From contig NZ_JAHXBU010000047.1 of NCBI RefSeq assembly GCF_020178975.1, positions 248,001 through 312,000 on the forward strand: 64,000 bases of DNA. Reading direction: 5' to 3'. Below the pieces are notes generated by a model. It had not been told where the DNA came from and did no database searches. It saw only the letters and a program-made list of their open reading frames with translations. The translations under genes and the position numbers were made by a program. The DNA comes from Cesiribacter sp. SM1 (lineage in GTDB: Bacteria > Bacteroidota > Bacteroidia > Cytophagales > Cyclobacteriaceae). This document shows positions 9,667 through 18,030 of the stretch, in pieces (within the stretch, counting starts at the first letter, position 1; each line of letters opens with the position of its first letter).

Positions 9667-10857
9667 ATGGAGTTACTGGAGCGCGTTAAGGTGCTGGCAG
9701 CACAGTATGAGCAGGATCTTGTGGCTAACCGCAGGCACTTGCACGCAAATCCGGAACTGTCGTTTCAGGAGTATCAAACGGCAGCTTTTATTCAGGAACG
9801 TTTAAAAAGCTGGGGCATTCCCTTCAAGGCACCTGTTGCCGGTACCGGTGTTGTAGGCACCATTGAGGGCAGAAACCCGCAGAAAAAAGTGTTTGCCCTA
9901 AGGGCCGATATGGATGCGCTGCCCATTCTGGAAGCTAACGATGTTCCGTACAAATCTAAAAATGATGGGGTAATGCATGCCTGCGGACACGATGTGCATA
10001 CCACCTCGCTGCTGGGCGCTGCCCGTATACTGAACGAACTTAAAGATTCCTTTGAAGGTACGGTACGCCTGATCTTTCAGCCGGGCGAGGAGCTGCTGCC
10101 AGGTGGCGCTTCCCTGATGATCAAAGAAGGAGTATTGAAAAATCCCGAGCCTGCTGCCATTGTGGGGCAGCACGTTATGCCGCTGATTCCTGCAGGCAAG
10201 GTTGGGTTCAGGGAAGGCATGTACATGGCCTCTACAGACGAGCTGTACGTTACTGTAAAAGGAAAAGGCGGCCATGCCGCCATGCCGGAGCAGAACATAG
10301 ACCCTGTGCTGATTACAGCCCATATTCTGGTTGCGCTGCAGCAGATCGTGAGCCGGGTTGCCAACCCTAAGATACCCACAGTACTCTCTTTTGGTAAAAT
10401 AATTGCCAACGGTGCTACTAATGTAATTCCCAACGAGGTAAAAATAGAGGGTACCTTCCGCACCATGGACGAAACGTGGCGGGCAGAGGCGCATAAGCGC
10501 ATGAAAAAGATGGCAGAAAGCATTGCAGAAGGTATGGGCGGCCAGTGCGACTTTGATATTCAGAAGGGCTATCCGTACCTGGAGAACGATCCGGAATTAA
10601 CCCGCCAGGCGCGTACTGCTGCTGTAGAGTACCTGGGAGAAGAAAATGTGCTGGACCTGGACCTGTGGATGGCTGCTGAAGACTTCAGCTACTACTCTCA
10701 TGAGGTAGACAGCTGCTTTTACCGCCTGGGCACCCGCAATGAAGATAGAGGCATTACCTCTTCGGTACATTCACCTACTTTTGATATCGACGAAAAAGCA
10801 TTGCCTATCGGGGCAGGCCTGATGGCCTGGATTGCACTAAAGCAGTTAAATGCTTAG
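9667..10857 (+). CDS. M20-family amidohydrolase (N-acyl amino acid hydrolase type)
   Basis: Zinc or manganese peptidase of family M20, amidohydrolase subfamily (hippurate hydrolase / IAA-amino acid hydrolase type), which cleaves N-acyl groups from amino acids or related amides. Visible landmarks: RADMDALPI (79-87), HACGHDVHTT (104-113) with the subfamily cysteine ligand Cys106, and FQPGEE (137-142) holding the catalytic and metal-binding glutamates. A dimerisation-domain insert follows near residue 190 (GKGGHAAMPE). Length 396 is standard. No signal peptide, so cytoplasmic. True substrate cannot be told from sequence; N-acetyl-diaminopimelate deacetylase is a possible alternative. Ends at a strong bidirectional terminator. 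Confidence 0.9.
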   Translation: MELLERVKVLAAQYEQDLVANRRHLHANPELSFQEYQTAAFIQERLKSWGIPFKAPVAGTGVVGTIEGRNPQKKVFALRADMDALPILEANDVPYKSKNDGVMHACGHDVHTTSLLGAARILNELKDSFEGTVRLIFQPGEELLPGGASLMIKEGVLKNPEPAAIVGQHVMPLIPAGKVGFREGMYMASTDELYVTVKGKGGHAAMPEQNIDPVLITAHILVALQQIVSRVANPKIPTVLSFGKIIANGATNVIPNEVKIEGTFRTMDETWRAEAHKRMKKMAESIAEGMGGQCDFDIQKGYPYLENDPELTRQARTAAVEYLGEENVLDLDLWMAAEDFSYYSHEVDSCFYRLGTRNEDRGITSSVHSPTFDIDEKALPIGAGLMAWIALKQLNA

Positions 10858-10918
10858 TATAGCTGCGGCACTATATGCAGGTAGGTGCTGTAATAATATT
10901 TTAGTACTACCGGTACTG

Positions 10919-10965
10919 TAAAAAAGAAGAGGAGGACGTGCATCACGTCCTCCTCTTCTTTTTTA
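10919..10965. terminator. bidirectional terminator between convergent genes
   Basis: A perfect 22 bp inverted repeat with only a 3 nt centre (CAT, 10941-10943), A-rich on the left and ending in six T on the right. It sits between the convergent amidohydrolase and the PiT-like carrier, so it can end transcripts from both sides. Confidence 0.85.
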
Positions 10966-10980
10966 TTGGCTATGAAATAG

Positions 10981-12120
10981 TTAGTTACTGCTGCCAAAAA
11001 GGGCTTCGAATACTTCTGCCCGAACTTCGGCGTTAATGGCCAGTGCAAGGATAACAGCAACCAGGAGGCCTATCAGGGCATAGAGCATATCTTTGCCAAT
11101 CATCTTTGCTGCTCTCTTGGTGCTGCGGTATCTTTTCTTCTGCCTTTTTTTGCTGATGCTAATGGCCAGTTCCCTGCCACCCAGCAAGCCAATAAACACC
11201 CAGGTAGTACTCATGGGGATGGTGCTAAGGTTCTTGAAATAGAGCAGAAGCAGGGCATATACAAAATCTACTATGGTAGCAGCCCGTATGTCGGCAACAC
11301 CAGACTTTTCTGTTACCACACGCTGTATTTTGTCGCCTTTCAGGTAAAAGAGAATACCTAAGCCAAAGAAAATATAAGCAACAAACCCAATGAACTGGGA
11401 GGTGCTTAAGCTTCTGGGCAGGAATACGGCAATGTTAGCAGCATCCTGCGATAGCCAGGTGTACCAGAGGGCGCCGCTGATTACCCACTGAACAGGAAGC
11501 CACCAACTGGCAGGTTTTCCTTTGAAAAGGTTTTTTACAGCAAAGGAAACACCAAACCAAACGATAAGGGCTATGATGAATGCAATAAAATAACCAATTA
11601 AGCTTTTGCCAAGTACGCCAAGGATAGCATCTGAACTGGTGGCAAAGGCACTTAGAATCAAAAATGTGGTAGATACCGGCATGCGCAGCCGGGTTAAGAT
11701 CAGCAGAAAAATAGGGGCGGCCAGCTGCAGAAAAGAAAATGTCTGTGGAGCCTGATCAAAACCCTTAGATGCCAGGCGCTGATAGCTCACATCGCCATCG
11801 TACACAAGCCAGCTGTAGGTCATGGTGGCAATAAAAATAATACCCATGTACAGCCAGAGATAATACCAGCGCCTTTGGCTGTTGGAGGCAATAAAGGTAC
11901 CAATGGTTTGGATACTGTCGTTTGCAATGGCAGAATAACCGGCAATTGCAAAGCCTACCCACATGGCAATATGGGGAAAAGGCGTAACAAAGGCGCAGGT
12001 TAAAAACAGTACGGCAATGAGAATAAGAAAATTTCGCTCTTCCTTAACCAGTGTAAATATCTGGATGGGGCGCCTGGAGAGTTTCTCCCAGGTAATGCGT
12101 TGGTTGATGTTATTAGCCAT
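10981..12120 (-). CDS. integral membrane protein resembling PiT-type phosphate permeases
   Basis: Polytopic inner-membrane protein of 379 residues with about ten hydrophobic segments. It shows an internal duplication in the pattern of PiT (PF01384) carriers: a first half with AIANDSIQTIGTF (64-76) and MPVSTTFLILSAF (147-159), and a second half with WLSQDAANIAVFL (222-234) and IPMSTTWVFIGLL (301-313). In PiT carriers each repeat carries a GxNDxANxxG motif and a VSTTH-like motif, and these are believed to line the phosphate path. A basic loop (near 317-345) precedes the last segment. It is divergent from a Na/Pi cotransporter, which supports a phosphate or sulfate role, but the match is distant and substrate is inferred. 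Confidence 0.6.
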   Translation of the reverse strand: MANNINQRITWEKLSRRPIQIFTLVKEERNFLILIAVLFLTCAFVTPFPHIAMWVGFAIAGYSAIANDSIQTIGTFIASNSQRRWYYLWLYMGIIFIATMTYSWLVYDGDVSYQRLASKGFDQAPQTFSFLQLAAPIFLLILTRLRMPVSTTFLILSAFATSSDAILGVLGKSLIGYFIAFIIALIVWFGVSFAVKNLFKGKPASWWLPVQWVISGALWYTWLSQDAANIAVFLPRSLSTSQFIGFVAYIFFGLGILFYLKGDKIQRVVTEKSGVADIRAATIVDFVYALLLLYFKNLSTIPMSTTWVFIGLLGGRELAISISKKRQKKRYRSTKRAAKMIGKDMLYALIGLLVAVILALAINAEVRAEVFEALFGSSN

Positions 12121-12427
12121 GAAGATTGTTTGGCCGGCTTCGATCCTTAAGAAAGGGAAAGCAAATTTATTAAATTGTTTTTACAGTTGAATGAACGCTC
12201 TGTTAACTTAACGGCTATCCAATAAGGCCATGGATAATCAAAGGTATATTATCATCAGCACAATTTTAAAATTAAAACTGTTTTTACTTATTTAAAAATT
12301 TAACAATTGCTTCACATTGAAATACCCCCTGTTCAGTATTTAATCAAATATCTTTGCATTCCCTCTCCGGTGCCAATGCTCTGGTGCCCTGGCAGGTTAA
12401 GACCGGAACAGTCAAGGGTGGCACTCT
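12121..12427. other. divergent promoter region and possible structured leader of the two transporter genes
   Basis: 307 nt without a gene. For the minus-strand carrier, 12162-12169 reads TAAATTTG on the minus strand. For the plus-strand Na/Pi gene, TATCTTTG lies at 12349-12356; neither has a convincing -33 element. The 70 nt after the plus-strand element could fold: TCCGGT (12366-12371) pairs with ACCGGA (12402-12407), TGCC (12371-12374) could pair with GGCA (12391-12394), while GTGCC (12384-12388) could instead pair with GGCAC (12420-12424) right before the start codon. I do not recognise a known riboswitch class here. Confidence 0.4.
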
Positions 12428-13588
12428 ATGTTTTTCCTGGAGTACAAAGAAAAATTTACTAATAAATTGACGCAATCTGCTGCCGGTACAAAACCATCGA
12501 TCAGTATAGTAGGTAGAGTACTGGCCATTATTGTGGCTGTAGCGGTTTTTCTGTTTGCGCTAAGCCTTCTTGGTCATGCCTTTAAGATGGTGGCTGCCGG
12601 AAGAACCCAGCAAATCATGGAGGTTACCTCCGATCCCTTTATCAGTTTGTTTATTGGCCTGCTTATGACTGCCGTAATACAAAGCAGCTCTACAACCACC
12701 TCTATGGTTGTTGCTGCGGTTGCAGCAGGCTCACTTAACATGGCACAGGCCGTGCCTATGATCATGGGGGCCAATATTGGCACCACCCTTACCAGTACCC
12801 TTGTATCGCTGGGGTTTATTACCAAGAAAAAAGAGTTTAAAAAAGCCCTTGCAGCAGGTACGGTACATGATATCTTCAATGTATTTACAACCATCATACT
12901 GCTGCCTCTGGAATTGTACACTGGCTTTCTCTCCAGTCTGGCACAGACAATTTCAGGCTACATTTCACTGCCTGGTGAGTTAAATTCCAGCGACCTTTTT
13001 ACCTATGGTTTCTGGCACAACCTAAGCCCGGTGCAGTGGATGGTAGATAGCATAGACAATGTGTGGGTAGTGCTTCTCCTGGCGTTTGTGCTGCTGTTTG
13101 CATCTATCAAGGTGCTGGCACACTACATCTATGAGTTATTCATAGGCAGCTTCAGGAAAGATTTTGAGCGGATATTTTTTGCCACGCCCCTTAAAGCCTT
13201 TGCATTTGGTGGTTTGCTTACTGCTACGGTGCAATCCAGTTCTGTTACAACGCCATTGGTTGTTCCACTGGTGGCAACCGGAAAAATCAGCCTTAAAAAA
13301 TGCTACCCTTATATCATGGGTGCAAATTTAGGTACAACTGTTACTGCTTTTCTTGCAGCACTTTTTCATTCCAATGCAGCCATTAGCATAGCACTGGTGC
13401 ATGTACTTTTTAACCTGTTTGGGGTACTGATCTTCTTCCCGATAAAGGTTCTGCGCAATGTGCCGATCAAAACAGCCCAGCGCCTGGGCCGCATCACCAA
13501 CCGAAACAGGATTATTGGCTTTATGTACATCCTGTTAACTTTCTTTTTACTACCCTTTATTCTGATTTATATTAGCCAGCAGAGTTAA
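12428..13588 (+). CDS. Na+/phosphate cotransporter family protein (PNaS type)
   Basis: Membrane carrier of the sodium:phosphate cotransporter II family (PF02690, NptA-like). The hallmark is an inverted duplication with a QSSS motif in each half: QSSSTTTSMVV near residue 85 and QSSSVTTPLVV near residue 269, each followed by a GANxGTT segment (114-120 and about 294-300). Here 386 residues hold only the membrane part; the C-terminal PhoU-like domain seen in many bacterial members is absent. The long cytoplasmic N-terminus of about 25 residues is hydrophilic. It is divergent from the PiT-like carrier, so two unrelated phosphate-carrier folds share one intergenic region. Direction and ion coupling are inferred from the family. 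Confidence 0.88.
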   Translation: MFFLEYKEKFTNKLTQSAAGTKPSISIVGRVLAIIVAVAVFLFALSLLGHAFKMVAAGRTQQIMEVTSDPFISLFIGLLMTAVIQSSSTTTSMVVAAVAAGSLNMAQAVPMIMGANIGTTLTSTLVSLGFITKKKEFKKALAAGTVHDIFNVFTTIILLPLELYTGFLSSLAQTISGYISLPGELNSSDLFTYGFWHNLSPVQWMVDSIDNVWVVLLLAFVLLFASIKVLAHYIYELFIGSFRKDFERIFFATPLKAFAFGGLLTATVQSSSVTTPLVVPLVATGKISLKKCYPYIMGANLGTTVTAFLAALFHSNAAISIALVHVLFNLFGVLIFFPIKVLRNVPIKTAQRLGRITNRNRIIGFMYILLTFFLLPFILIYISQQS

Positions 13589-13730
13589 GTTTTTAGTGGC
13601 ATCTTTCTATTATTTCTTTAAAAAGAATAAGGAAAGTAGTATTATCAACAATGGTTTAGCTAAACATTACTGTCGTAGCTCTCGTTTAGAAGAGTAGCAT
13701 AACCGTTTGTTATTTTTTAAATATTACCAC

Positions 13731-14372
13731 GTGCAACCAAAAGGATTACTAAAATTTTTACGGCTTGAGGGATTTGCTCAAAACGTAAAAGAATACGTCG
13801 AGAACCAGATAGCAATAACCAAACTAGAAGCAAAGCAGAAAGTTGCAGATATAGGCAGTACTGTTGCTGCATTAGTGCCCGCAGCGCTGTTTGGTTTTTT
13901 TGCTTTGATTTTTCTAAGCCTCACCCTGGCAATGGCCATTAATGTATGGTTGGATAGCCTGGTATGGGGATTCTTAATTGTAGGTGTTTTGTACCTCGTA
14001 GGCGCTGGAGTTATGTTTTCCATGCGGGATTCTGTATGGCTCAAGAAAAAGATTGTGGATGGCAGTACTAAGTTCCTGAAGGAGAAACCCCAGCAGGAGA
14101 AAGATCAGCAGGAAAAAGACAATGCTAATGCTAAGCAGACCAGCCCTGTAGAGCATAAAAAAGTTATATTCGAAGATCTGGATGAAGATGGTGAGGTGAT
14201 CACAGCTGATCGCGAGCGTTATACGACAACTGCTGAAAGACAGCCTCATGTAGCAGCAGACCGGGAGCCACTCAGCAAAGCAACTGCTGTTACCGAAGTG
14301 CGCACCAATCACAATGCGGCCATTATTGAAACAGAAACAGAAGAAGATACCAAGAGAGAAGAGCGTTCCTGA
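13731..14372 (+). CDS. phage-holin-superfamily-type membrane protein
   Basis: 213-residue protein with an amphipathic N-terminal helix (about 10-40), two membrane segments (about 45-75 and 80-102) separated by a short loop, and a long charged Lys/Glu/Asp-rich cytoplasmic tail. The pattern fits the putative holin superfamily III (Phage_holin_3_6), which in bacteria is chromosomal and not linked to phages. GTG 13731 was chosen; an upstream TTG at 13707 adds eight residues without hydrophobic or conserved character. No lysis or phage gene is nearby. The next gene also codes for a small single-span membrane protein, and in other bacteria such pairs are linked to envelope stress, which is only an analogy here. 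Confidence 0.7.
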   Translation: MQPKGLLKFLRLEGFAQNVKEYVENQIAITKLEAKQKVADIGSTVAALVPAALFGFFALIFLSLTLAMAINVWLDSLVWGFLIVGVLYLVGAGVMFSMRDSVWLKKKIVDGSTKFLKEKPQQEKDQQEKDNANAKQTSPVEHKKVIFEDLDEDGEVITADRERYTTTAERQPHVAADREPLSKATAVTEVRTNHNAAIIETETEEDTKREERS

Positions 14373-14561
14373 TCGAACTACGTTAATCAGCCCTGGCAGC
14401 AGCACAGCATGCAGCTGCATTTTTTTTACGCTGTGCTAATGCTGGTATGCTGATTTATTGGTATACATATATGTCTGGCTGCCAATCGCCAGCACTACTT
14501 TTAATTGGGAAAAATTTTTTTATAAGAAATCAAAAATAGCGTATCTTGTATAAACCCGCTT

Positions 14562-14819
14562 ATGGAAACCCTTGATAAGAACAATCTACCTGGCAAAAAC
14601 AAAGAGCAGCTGTTAGCTGATCAGGAACGGCTTAAAAATGAAATGGGGTACCAGTTGGATGGTATCAAAGACGATGCTGCAGATGTAGGGAAAACAGTGT
14701 TGATGGTAGGTGCAGGAATATATCTGGGTTACAAACTTCTTAAGTACATTTTTAGCAACAGCCGGAAAAAACGGAAAAAAAAGCTAATTTTCGTTCCAAC
14801 AGAAGAGCGCTGGTTGTAA
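14562..14819 (+). CDS. small single-span membrane protein, function unknown
   Basis: 85 residues: a charged, helical N-terminal half (about 1-45), one membrane segment (about 46-64, TVLMVGAGIYLGYKLLKYIF) and a very basic tail (SRKKRKKKL) that should stay in the cytoplasm. I do not recognise a named family; the layout recalls YtxH-like or YqjD-like small proteins. It follows the holin-like gene on the same strand after 189 nt and precedes a hairpin terminator. Start ATG 14562 is the first in frame. Confidence 0.65.
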   Translation: METLDKNNLPGKNKEQLLADQERLKNEMGYQLDGIKDDAADVGKTVLMVGAGIYLGYKLLKYIFSNSRKKRKKKLIFVPTEERWL

Positions 14820-14862
14820 GGCAGGGGTGAAGCCCGGCCCCAGGCTAACTCACTCAAGACAT

Positions 14863-14912
14863 AACAGCCTCTGTTTACTGCTGTGCTACTTATGCCAGCC
14901 AGAGGCTGTTTT
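14863..14912 (+). terminator. probable terminator after the small membrane protein
   Basis: Perfect 11 bp repeat AACAGCCTCTG / CAGAGGCTGTT (14863-14873 with 14900-14910), 26 nt loop, short T run. The long loop lowers confidence. Confidence 0.55.
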
Positions 14913-14931
14913 AAAAGAACATAGATTTTAG

Positions 14932-15705
14932 ATGAATAACCCGCAGGTGCTTAACATCCTGTCCGAACGCTCTAAAGAGGGCAGAAAAAGTTTTGCCGTA
15001 CTGATAGATCCGGATAAGGTAAGCGATGAAGATTCTTTATCAGAAATAATTCACCTAAGTGTTAAGCACGGGGTGGATTTTTTCTTTGTAGGAGGCAGCC
15101 TTATTACCGAAGACAGCCTGGACTGGGTTGTGCGTATGTTAAGAGCGGAAAGTTCGCTTCCTGTTGTGCTTTTCCCGGGTAGCAACCTGCACATACACCA
15201 GCAGGCACATGCCATACTTTTTCTATCGCTTATTTCGGGGCGTAATCCGGAGCTGCTCATTGGGCAGCATGTAGTGGCTGCCCCCATTCTTAAAAAGAGC
15301 AGGCTGGAGGTTATTGCCACCGGCTATATGCTTATTGGCTCCGGTATACAGACAACAGCCGCTTACATTAGCAATACTTTACCTATTCCCAACGATAAGC
15401 CCTCTGTGGCTGCCTGTACCGCCATGGCTGGTGAGTTGCTGGGCTTGCGTCTGCTTTATATGGATGCAGGCAGCGGAGCGCCAGAGCCTATCTCTCAACG
15501 GGTAATTGGTGCCGTACGCCGCAGTGTAGACCTTCCACTGATTGTAGGAGGGGGCATTCGTTCAGGGGCGGCTGCCCGGCAGGCCCTGCAGGCAGGTGCC
15601 GATGTGGTAGTGGTAGGCAACGGGATAGAAAAAAACCCCAATCTGCTGATTGAGGTTTCTTATATTGTTCATGAGCTGAATGCAGCCTTAAACGTTCATG
15701 AGTGA
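14932..15705 (+). CDS. geranylgeranylglyceryl phosphate synthase-like prenyltransferase (GGGPS/PcrB family)
   Basis: TIM-barrel prenyltransferase that joins a polyprenyl diphosphate to sn-glycerol-1-phosphate, forming an ether bond. Visible: LIDPDK (23-28), VGGS (54-57), the LFPGS turn (about 81-85), YMDAGSGA (about 179-186) and the phosphate-binding IVGGGIRSG (about 204-212) and VVVGNGIEKNP near the C-terminus. The length of 257 fits the group II enzymes found in some archaea and in Bacteroidetes, which make geranylgeranyl or longer products. Known: bacterial relatives exist in Flavobacteria and Cytophagales, but the role of the ether lipid there is unclear. Its last 18 nt overlap the convergent AraC gene. 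Confidence 0.85.
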   Translation: MNNPQVLNILSERSKEGRKSFAVLIDPDKVSDEDSLSEIIHLSVKHGVDFFFVGGSLITEDSLDWVVRMLRAESSLPVVLFPGSNLHIHQQAHAILFLSLISGRNPELLIGQHVVAAPILKKSRLEVIATGYMLIGSGIQTTAAYISNTLPIPNDKPSVAACTAMAGELLGLRLLYMDAGSGAPEPISQRVIGAVRRSVDLPLIVGGGIRSGAAARQALQAGADVVVVGNGIEKNPNLLIEVSYIVHELNAALNVHE

Positions 15706-16608
15706 TTCTCTTCTGCGCATTTTGCCGGCAGGGATACCAAACATCATCTTAAAGCGGCGGCAGAAATAGGCGGTATCTTTGTAGCCCACTTCCTTACCAA
15801 TTTCGCGGATGCTCTTTTTGCTGGTACGCAGCAGCGTAACGGCTTTTTCCATGCGCTGATATTCAATATAGTCCTGCGGGTTGATGCCAGTCAGCATTTT
15901 GAAGTACTGCCCTACATAATCTTCAGATACATTGGCTACATTGGCCAGCACCTTGTTCGACAGATCGCCGGAGATATTTTCCTTGATGTAAGTAAAGATA
16001 TCTATTAAGCGAGGATCGTTAAAGTAGGTGCTGTTGGTTGCCAGCTGCTCTACAAATAGCTTGCGATCCAGGATGTGGCGAATTACTTCTACCACCAGCA
16101 TATCGGTGCTGATCTTTACAATTCTGTCTTTACCAGGCTTCTTAGAGCCAGCCTCGCGAGAAATATCATCTATGATCTCATAGATAACAGGATTTTCACT
16201 TAGGCTGAATGCCGGTACATCCAGTGAAGCAAAGAAGTTCACAGAATCGAATACCTTGGCCTCAAAGCTCACCTGTGTAAACACCAGGCCTTGTGCCGAC
16301 TGTGCGTCTTCAGCAGAAATTGGCTGAAGATACTTTTCCCGGTTGGTCAGGAAGTCCTCGTTGTGTATTCTTAAAGATGGGTTAGAACCAAATACGAAAG
16401 ATGTAGTCTTTCCACCCGGAATAAACAGGGCTTCTCCCTCATTTACAACCTCACCGCCATTGAAACTGCACTGACCGCTACGCAGGTAGAGTATCGTGTT
16501 TTCAACGTCATAATAGTTGTCAACGGCTACTGGCTCTAGTACCCTAAAATGCTTTGCCTTCAGGTAGCGAATGCTCAGCGACTCGATAATTTTATTGTAA
16601 TCCTCCAT
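15688..16608 (-). CDS. AraC-family transcriptional regulator
   Basis: DNA-binding regulator of 306 residues. The N-terminal part (about 20-130) has the beta-rich, Gly-containing pattern of a cupin sensor domain (SFNGGEVVNEGEALFIPGG). The C-terminal 100 residues carry two helix-turn-helix motifs: the first around LSNKVLANVANVSEDYVGQY and the second around SIREIGKEVGYKDTAYFCRR, ending with FGIPAGKMR. It converges on the GGGPS gene with an 18 nt overlap and lies downstream of the acyl-CoA dehydrogenase on the same strand, 128 nt away. Its targets and ligand cannot be read from the sequence. Confidence 0.9.
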   Translation of the reverse strand: MEDYNKIIESLSIRYLKAKHFRVLEPVAVDNYYDVENTILYLRSGQCSFNGGEVVNEGEALFIPGGKTTSFVFGSNPSLRIHNEDFLTNREKYLQPISAEDAQSAQGLVFTQVSFEAKVFDSVNFFASLDVPAFSLSENPVIYEIIDDISREAGSKKPGKDRIVKISTDMLVVEVIRHILDRKLFVEQLATNSTYFNDPRLIDIFTYIKENISGDLSNKVLANVANVSEDYVGQYFKMLTGINPQDYIEYQRMEKAVTLLRTSKKSIREIGKEVGYKDTAYFCRRFKMMFGIPAGKMRRRESLMNV

Positions 16609-16736
16609 TATGCACTCCAGAATGGAAATCTAGTTATATTGAAAATCACACAAAGAAAGCCCATAAAAAGGTTTATGCCAAAATTGTGTAATTTTTTTCT
16701 CTAAAATCCATTTTTTTAGAAAGATTACAAACTATT

Positions 16737-17876
16737 CTACTTTAAAAGTTCCCTTGAAATTACAATTTTCTGAATCTCAGAGGTTCCCTCGTAGATTTGG
16801 GTTATTTTGGCATCGCGCATTAAACGCTCTACATGGTACTCTTTTACATATCCATATCCACCATGGATTTGTACAGCTTCTGACGTTACCTCCTGGGCAA
16901 TTTGCGAAGCATACAGTTTGGCTACTGCACTGGCGGAACCGAAATCTTTCTTCTGGTCTTTAAGCCAGGCAGCCTTCAATACCAGCAGGCGCGCAGCCTC
17001 TACCTGTGTAGCCATCTCGGCCAGCTTAAACTGTATGGCCTGGTGCTGGGCAATGGGCTTGCCAAAGGCCTGGCGTTCTTTTGCATAGCCAATGGCCAGC
17101 TCCAGTGCGCCGGAAGCAAGCCCCAGGGCCTGGGCTGCAATGCCAATGCGGCCGCCGTTAAGCGTAAACATGGCAAACTTAAAGCCAAAGCCCTCTTCGC
17201 CAATGCGGTTGGCTTTAGGTACTTTTACATCCTGGAACATGAGCGAGTGTGTATCGGAGCCACGGATACCCATTTTGTTCTCTTTCTTGCCCACTACAAA
17301 ACCTTCCATGCCTTTTTCCACAATCAGGCAGTTAATGCCTTTATGCCCCAGCTCTGGGTTCGTCTGGGCAATTACCAGGTATATCGAGGCAGAGTTGCCA
17401 TTGGTGATCCAGTTTTTGGTGCCATTCAGGAGGTAGTAATCACCTTTGTCTTCGGCTGTGGTGCGCTGTGAGGTAGCATCTGAGCCTGCCTCGGGCTCAG
17501 AAAGACAAAAGGCGCCAATTTGCTGCCCACTGGCCAGTTTAGTGAGGTGTTTTTGCTTTTGTTCTTCTGAACCATACTTCTCCAGACCCCAGCACACCAG
17601 CGAGTTGTTTACCGACATGCACACCGAGGCTGAGGCATCTACCTTGGAGATCTCCTCCATGGCCAGTACGTAAGAGATGGTATCAAGGCCGCTGCCGCCA
17701 TAGGCAGGATCTACCATCATGCCCATAAAGCCAAGCTCACCCATTTTACGTACCTGCTCGGCAGGGAAGGTTTGGGCATCATCGCGTTCTACCACGCCTG
17801 GCAGCAATTCTGTCTGGGCAAAATCACGGGCTGCATCCCGCACGGCCTGTTGTTCTTCTGTAAGTTCAAAAACCAT
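16737..17876 (-). CDS. acyl-CoA dehydrogenase
   Basis: FAD enzyme that forms the 2,3-double bond of acyl-CoA thioesters and passes electrons to ETF. Three-domain layout is complete in 379 residues: helical N-terminus, beta domain with CLSEPEAGSDA (about 118-128) and WITNG, and helical C-terminus with the catalytic Glu363 in YEGTSEIQ. The family signatures are those of short-chain or butyryl-CoA type dehydrogenases (acdA/bcd), but chain-length choice cannot be fixed by eye. Soluble, no signal. No ETF genes in the window. A TAnnTTCG-like element lies upstream near 17917-17924 on the minus strand. Confidence 0.93.
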   Translation of the reverse strand: MVFELTEEQQAVRDAARDFAQTELLPGVVERDDAQTFPAEQVRKMGELGFMGMMVDPAYGGSGLDTISYVLAMEEISKVDASASVCMSVNNSLVCWGLEKYGSEEQKQKHLTKLASGQQIGAFCLSEPEAGSDATSQRTTAEDKGDYYLLNGTKNWITNGNSASIYLVIAQTNPELGHKGINCLIVEKGMEGFVVGKKENKMGIRGSDTHSLMFQDVKVPKANRIGEEGFGFKFAMFTLNGGRIGIAAQALGLASGALELAIGYAKERQAFGKPIAQHQAIQFKLAEMATQVEAARLLVLKAAWLKDQKKDFGSASAVAKLYASQIAQEVTSEAVQIHGGYGYVKEYHVERLMRDAKITQIYEGTSEIQKIVISRELLK

Positions 17877-17986
17877 ATATAAGGCTATTAATCTGATTTA
17901 AATCGTTTGCGCTACGAATATAAAGGAAAAAAATATTTTCTGCCTCCATCTGTAAATGTTATGCATGAAGAGCATTTTTAAATAAA

Positions 17987-18014
17987 CGAAAAAGCCGGCA
18001 TAGGGCCGGCTTTT
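17987..18014 (-). terminator. terminator of the panC-yugP-like operon
   Basis: Stem GCCGGC / GCCGGC (17994-17999 with 18005-18010), flanked by A on the left and T on the right; on the minus strand it ends with a run of T. It lies 20 nt past the metallopeptidase stop. Confidence 0.8.
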
Positions 18015-18030
18015 GTATTAAATTTTAATG

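Noticed and set aside
13731-14372. Prophage remnant suggested by the holin-like gene
   Set aside because: No endolysin, integrase, structural gene or attachment-site repeat lies nearby, and this family is chromosomal in many bacteria.
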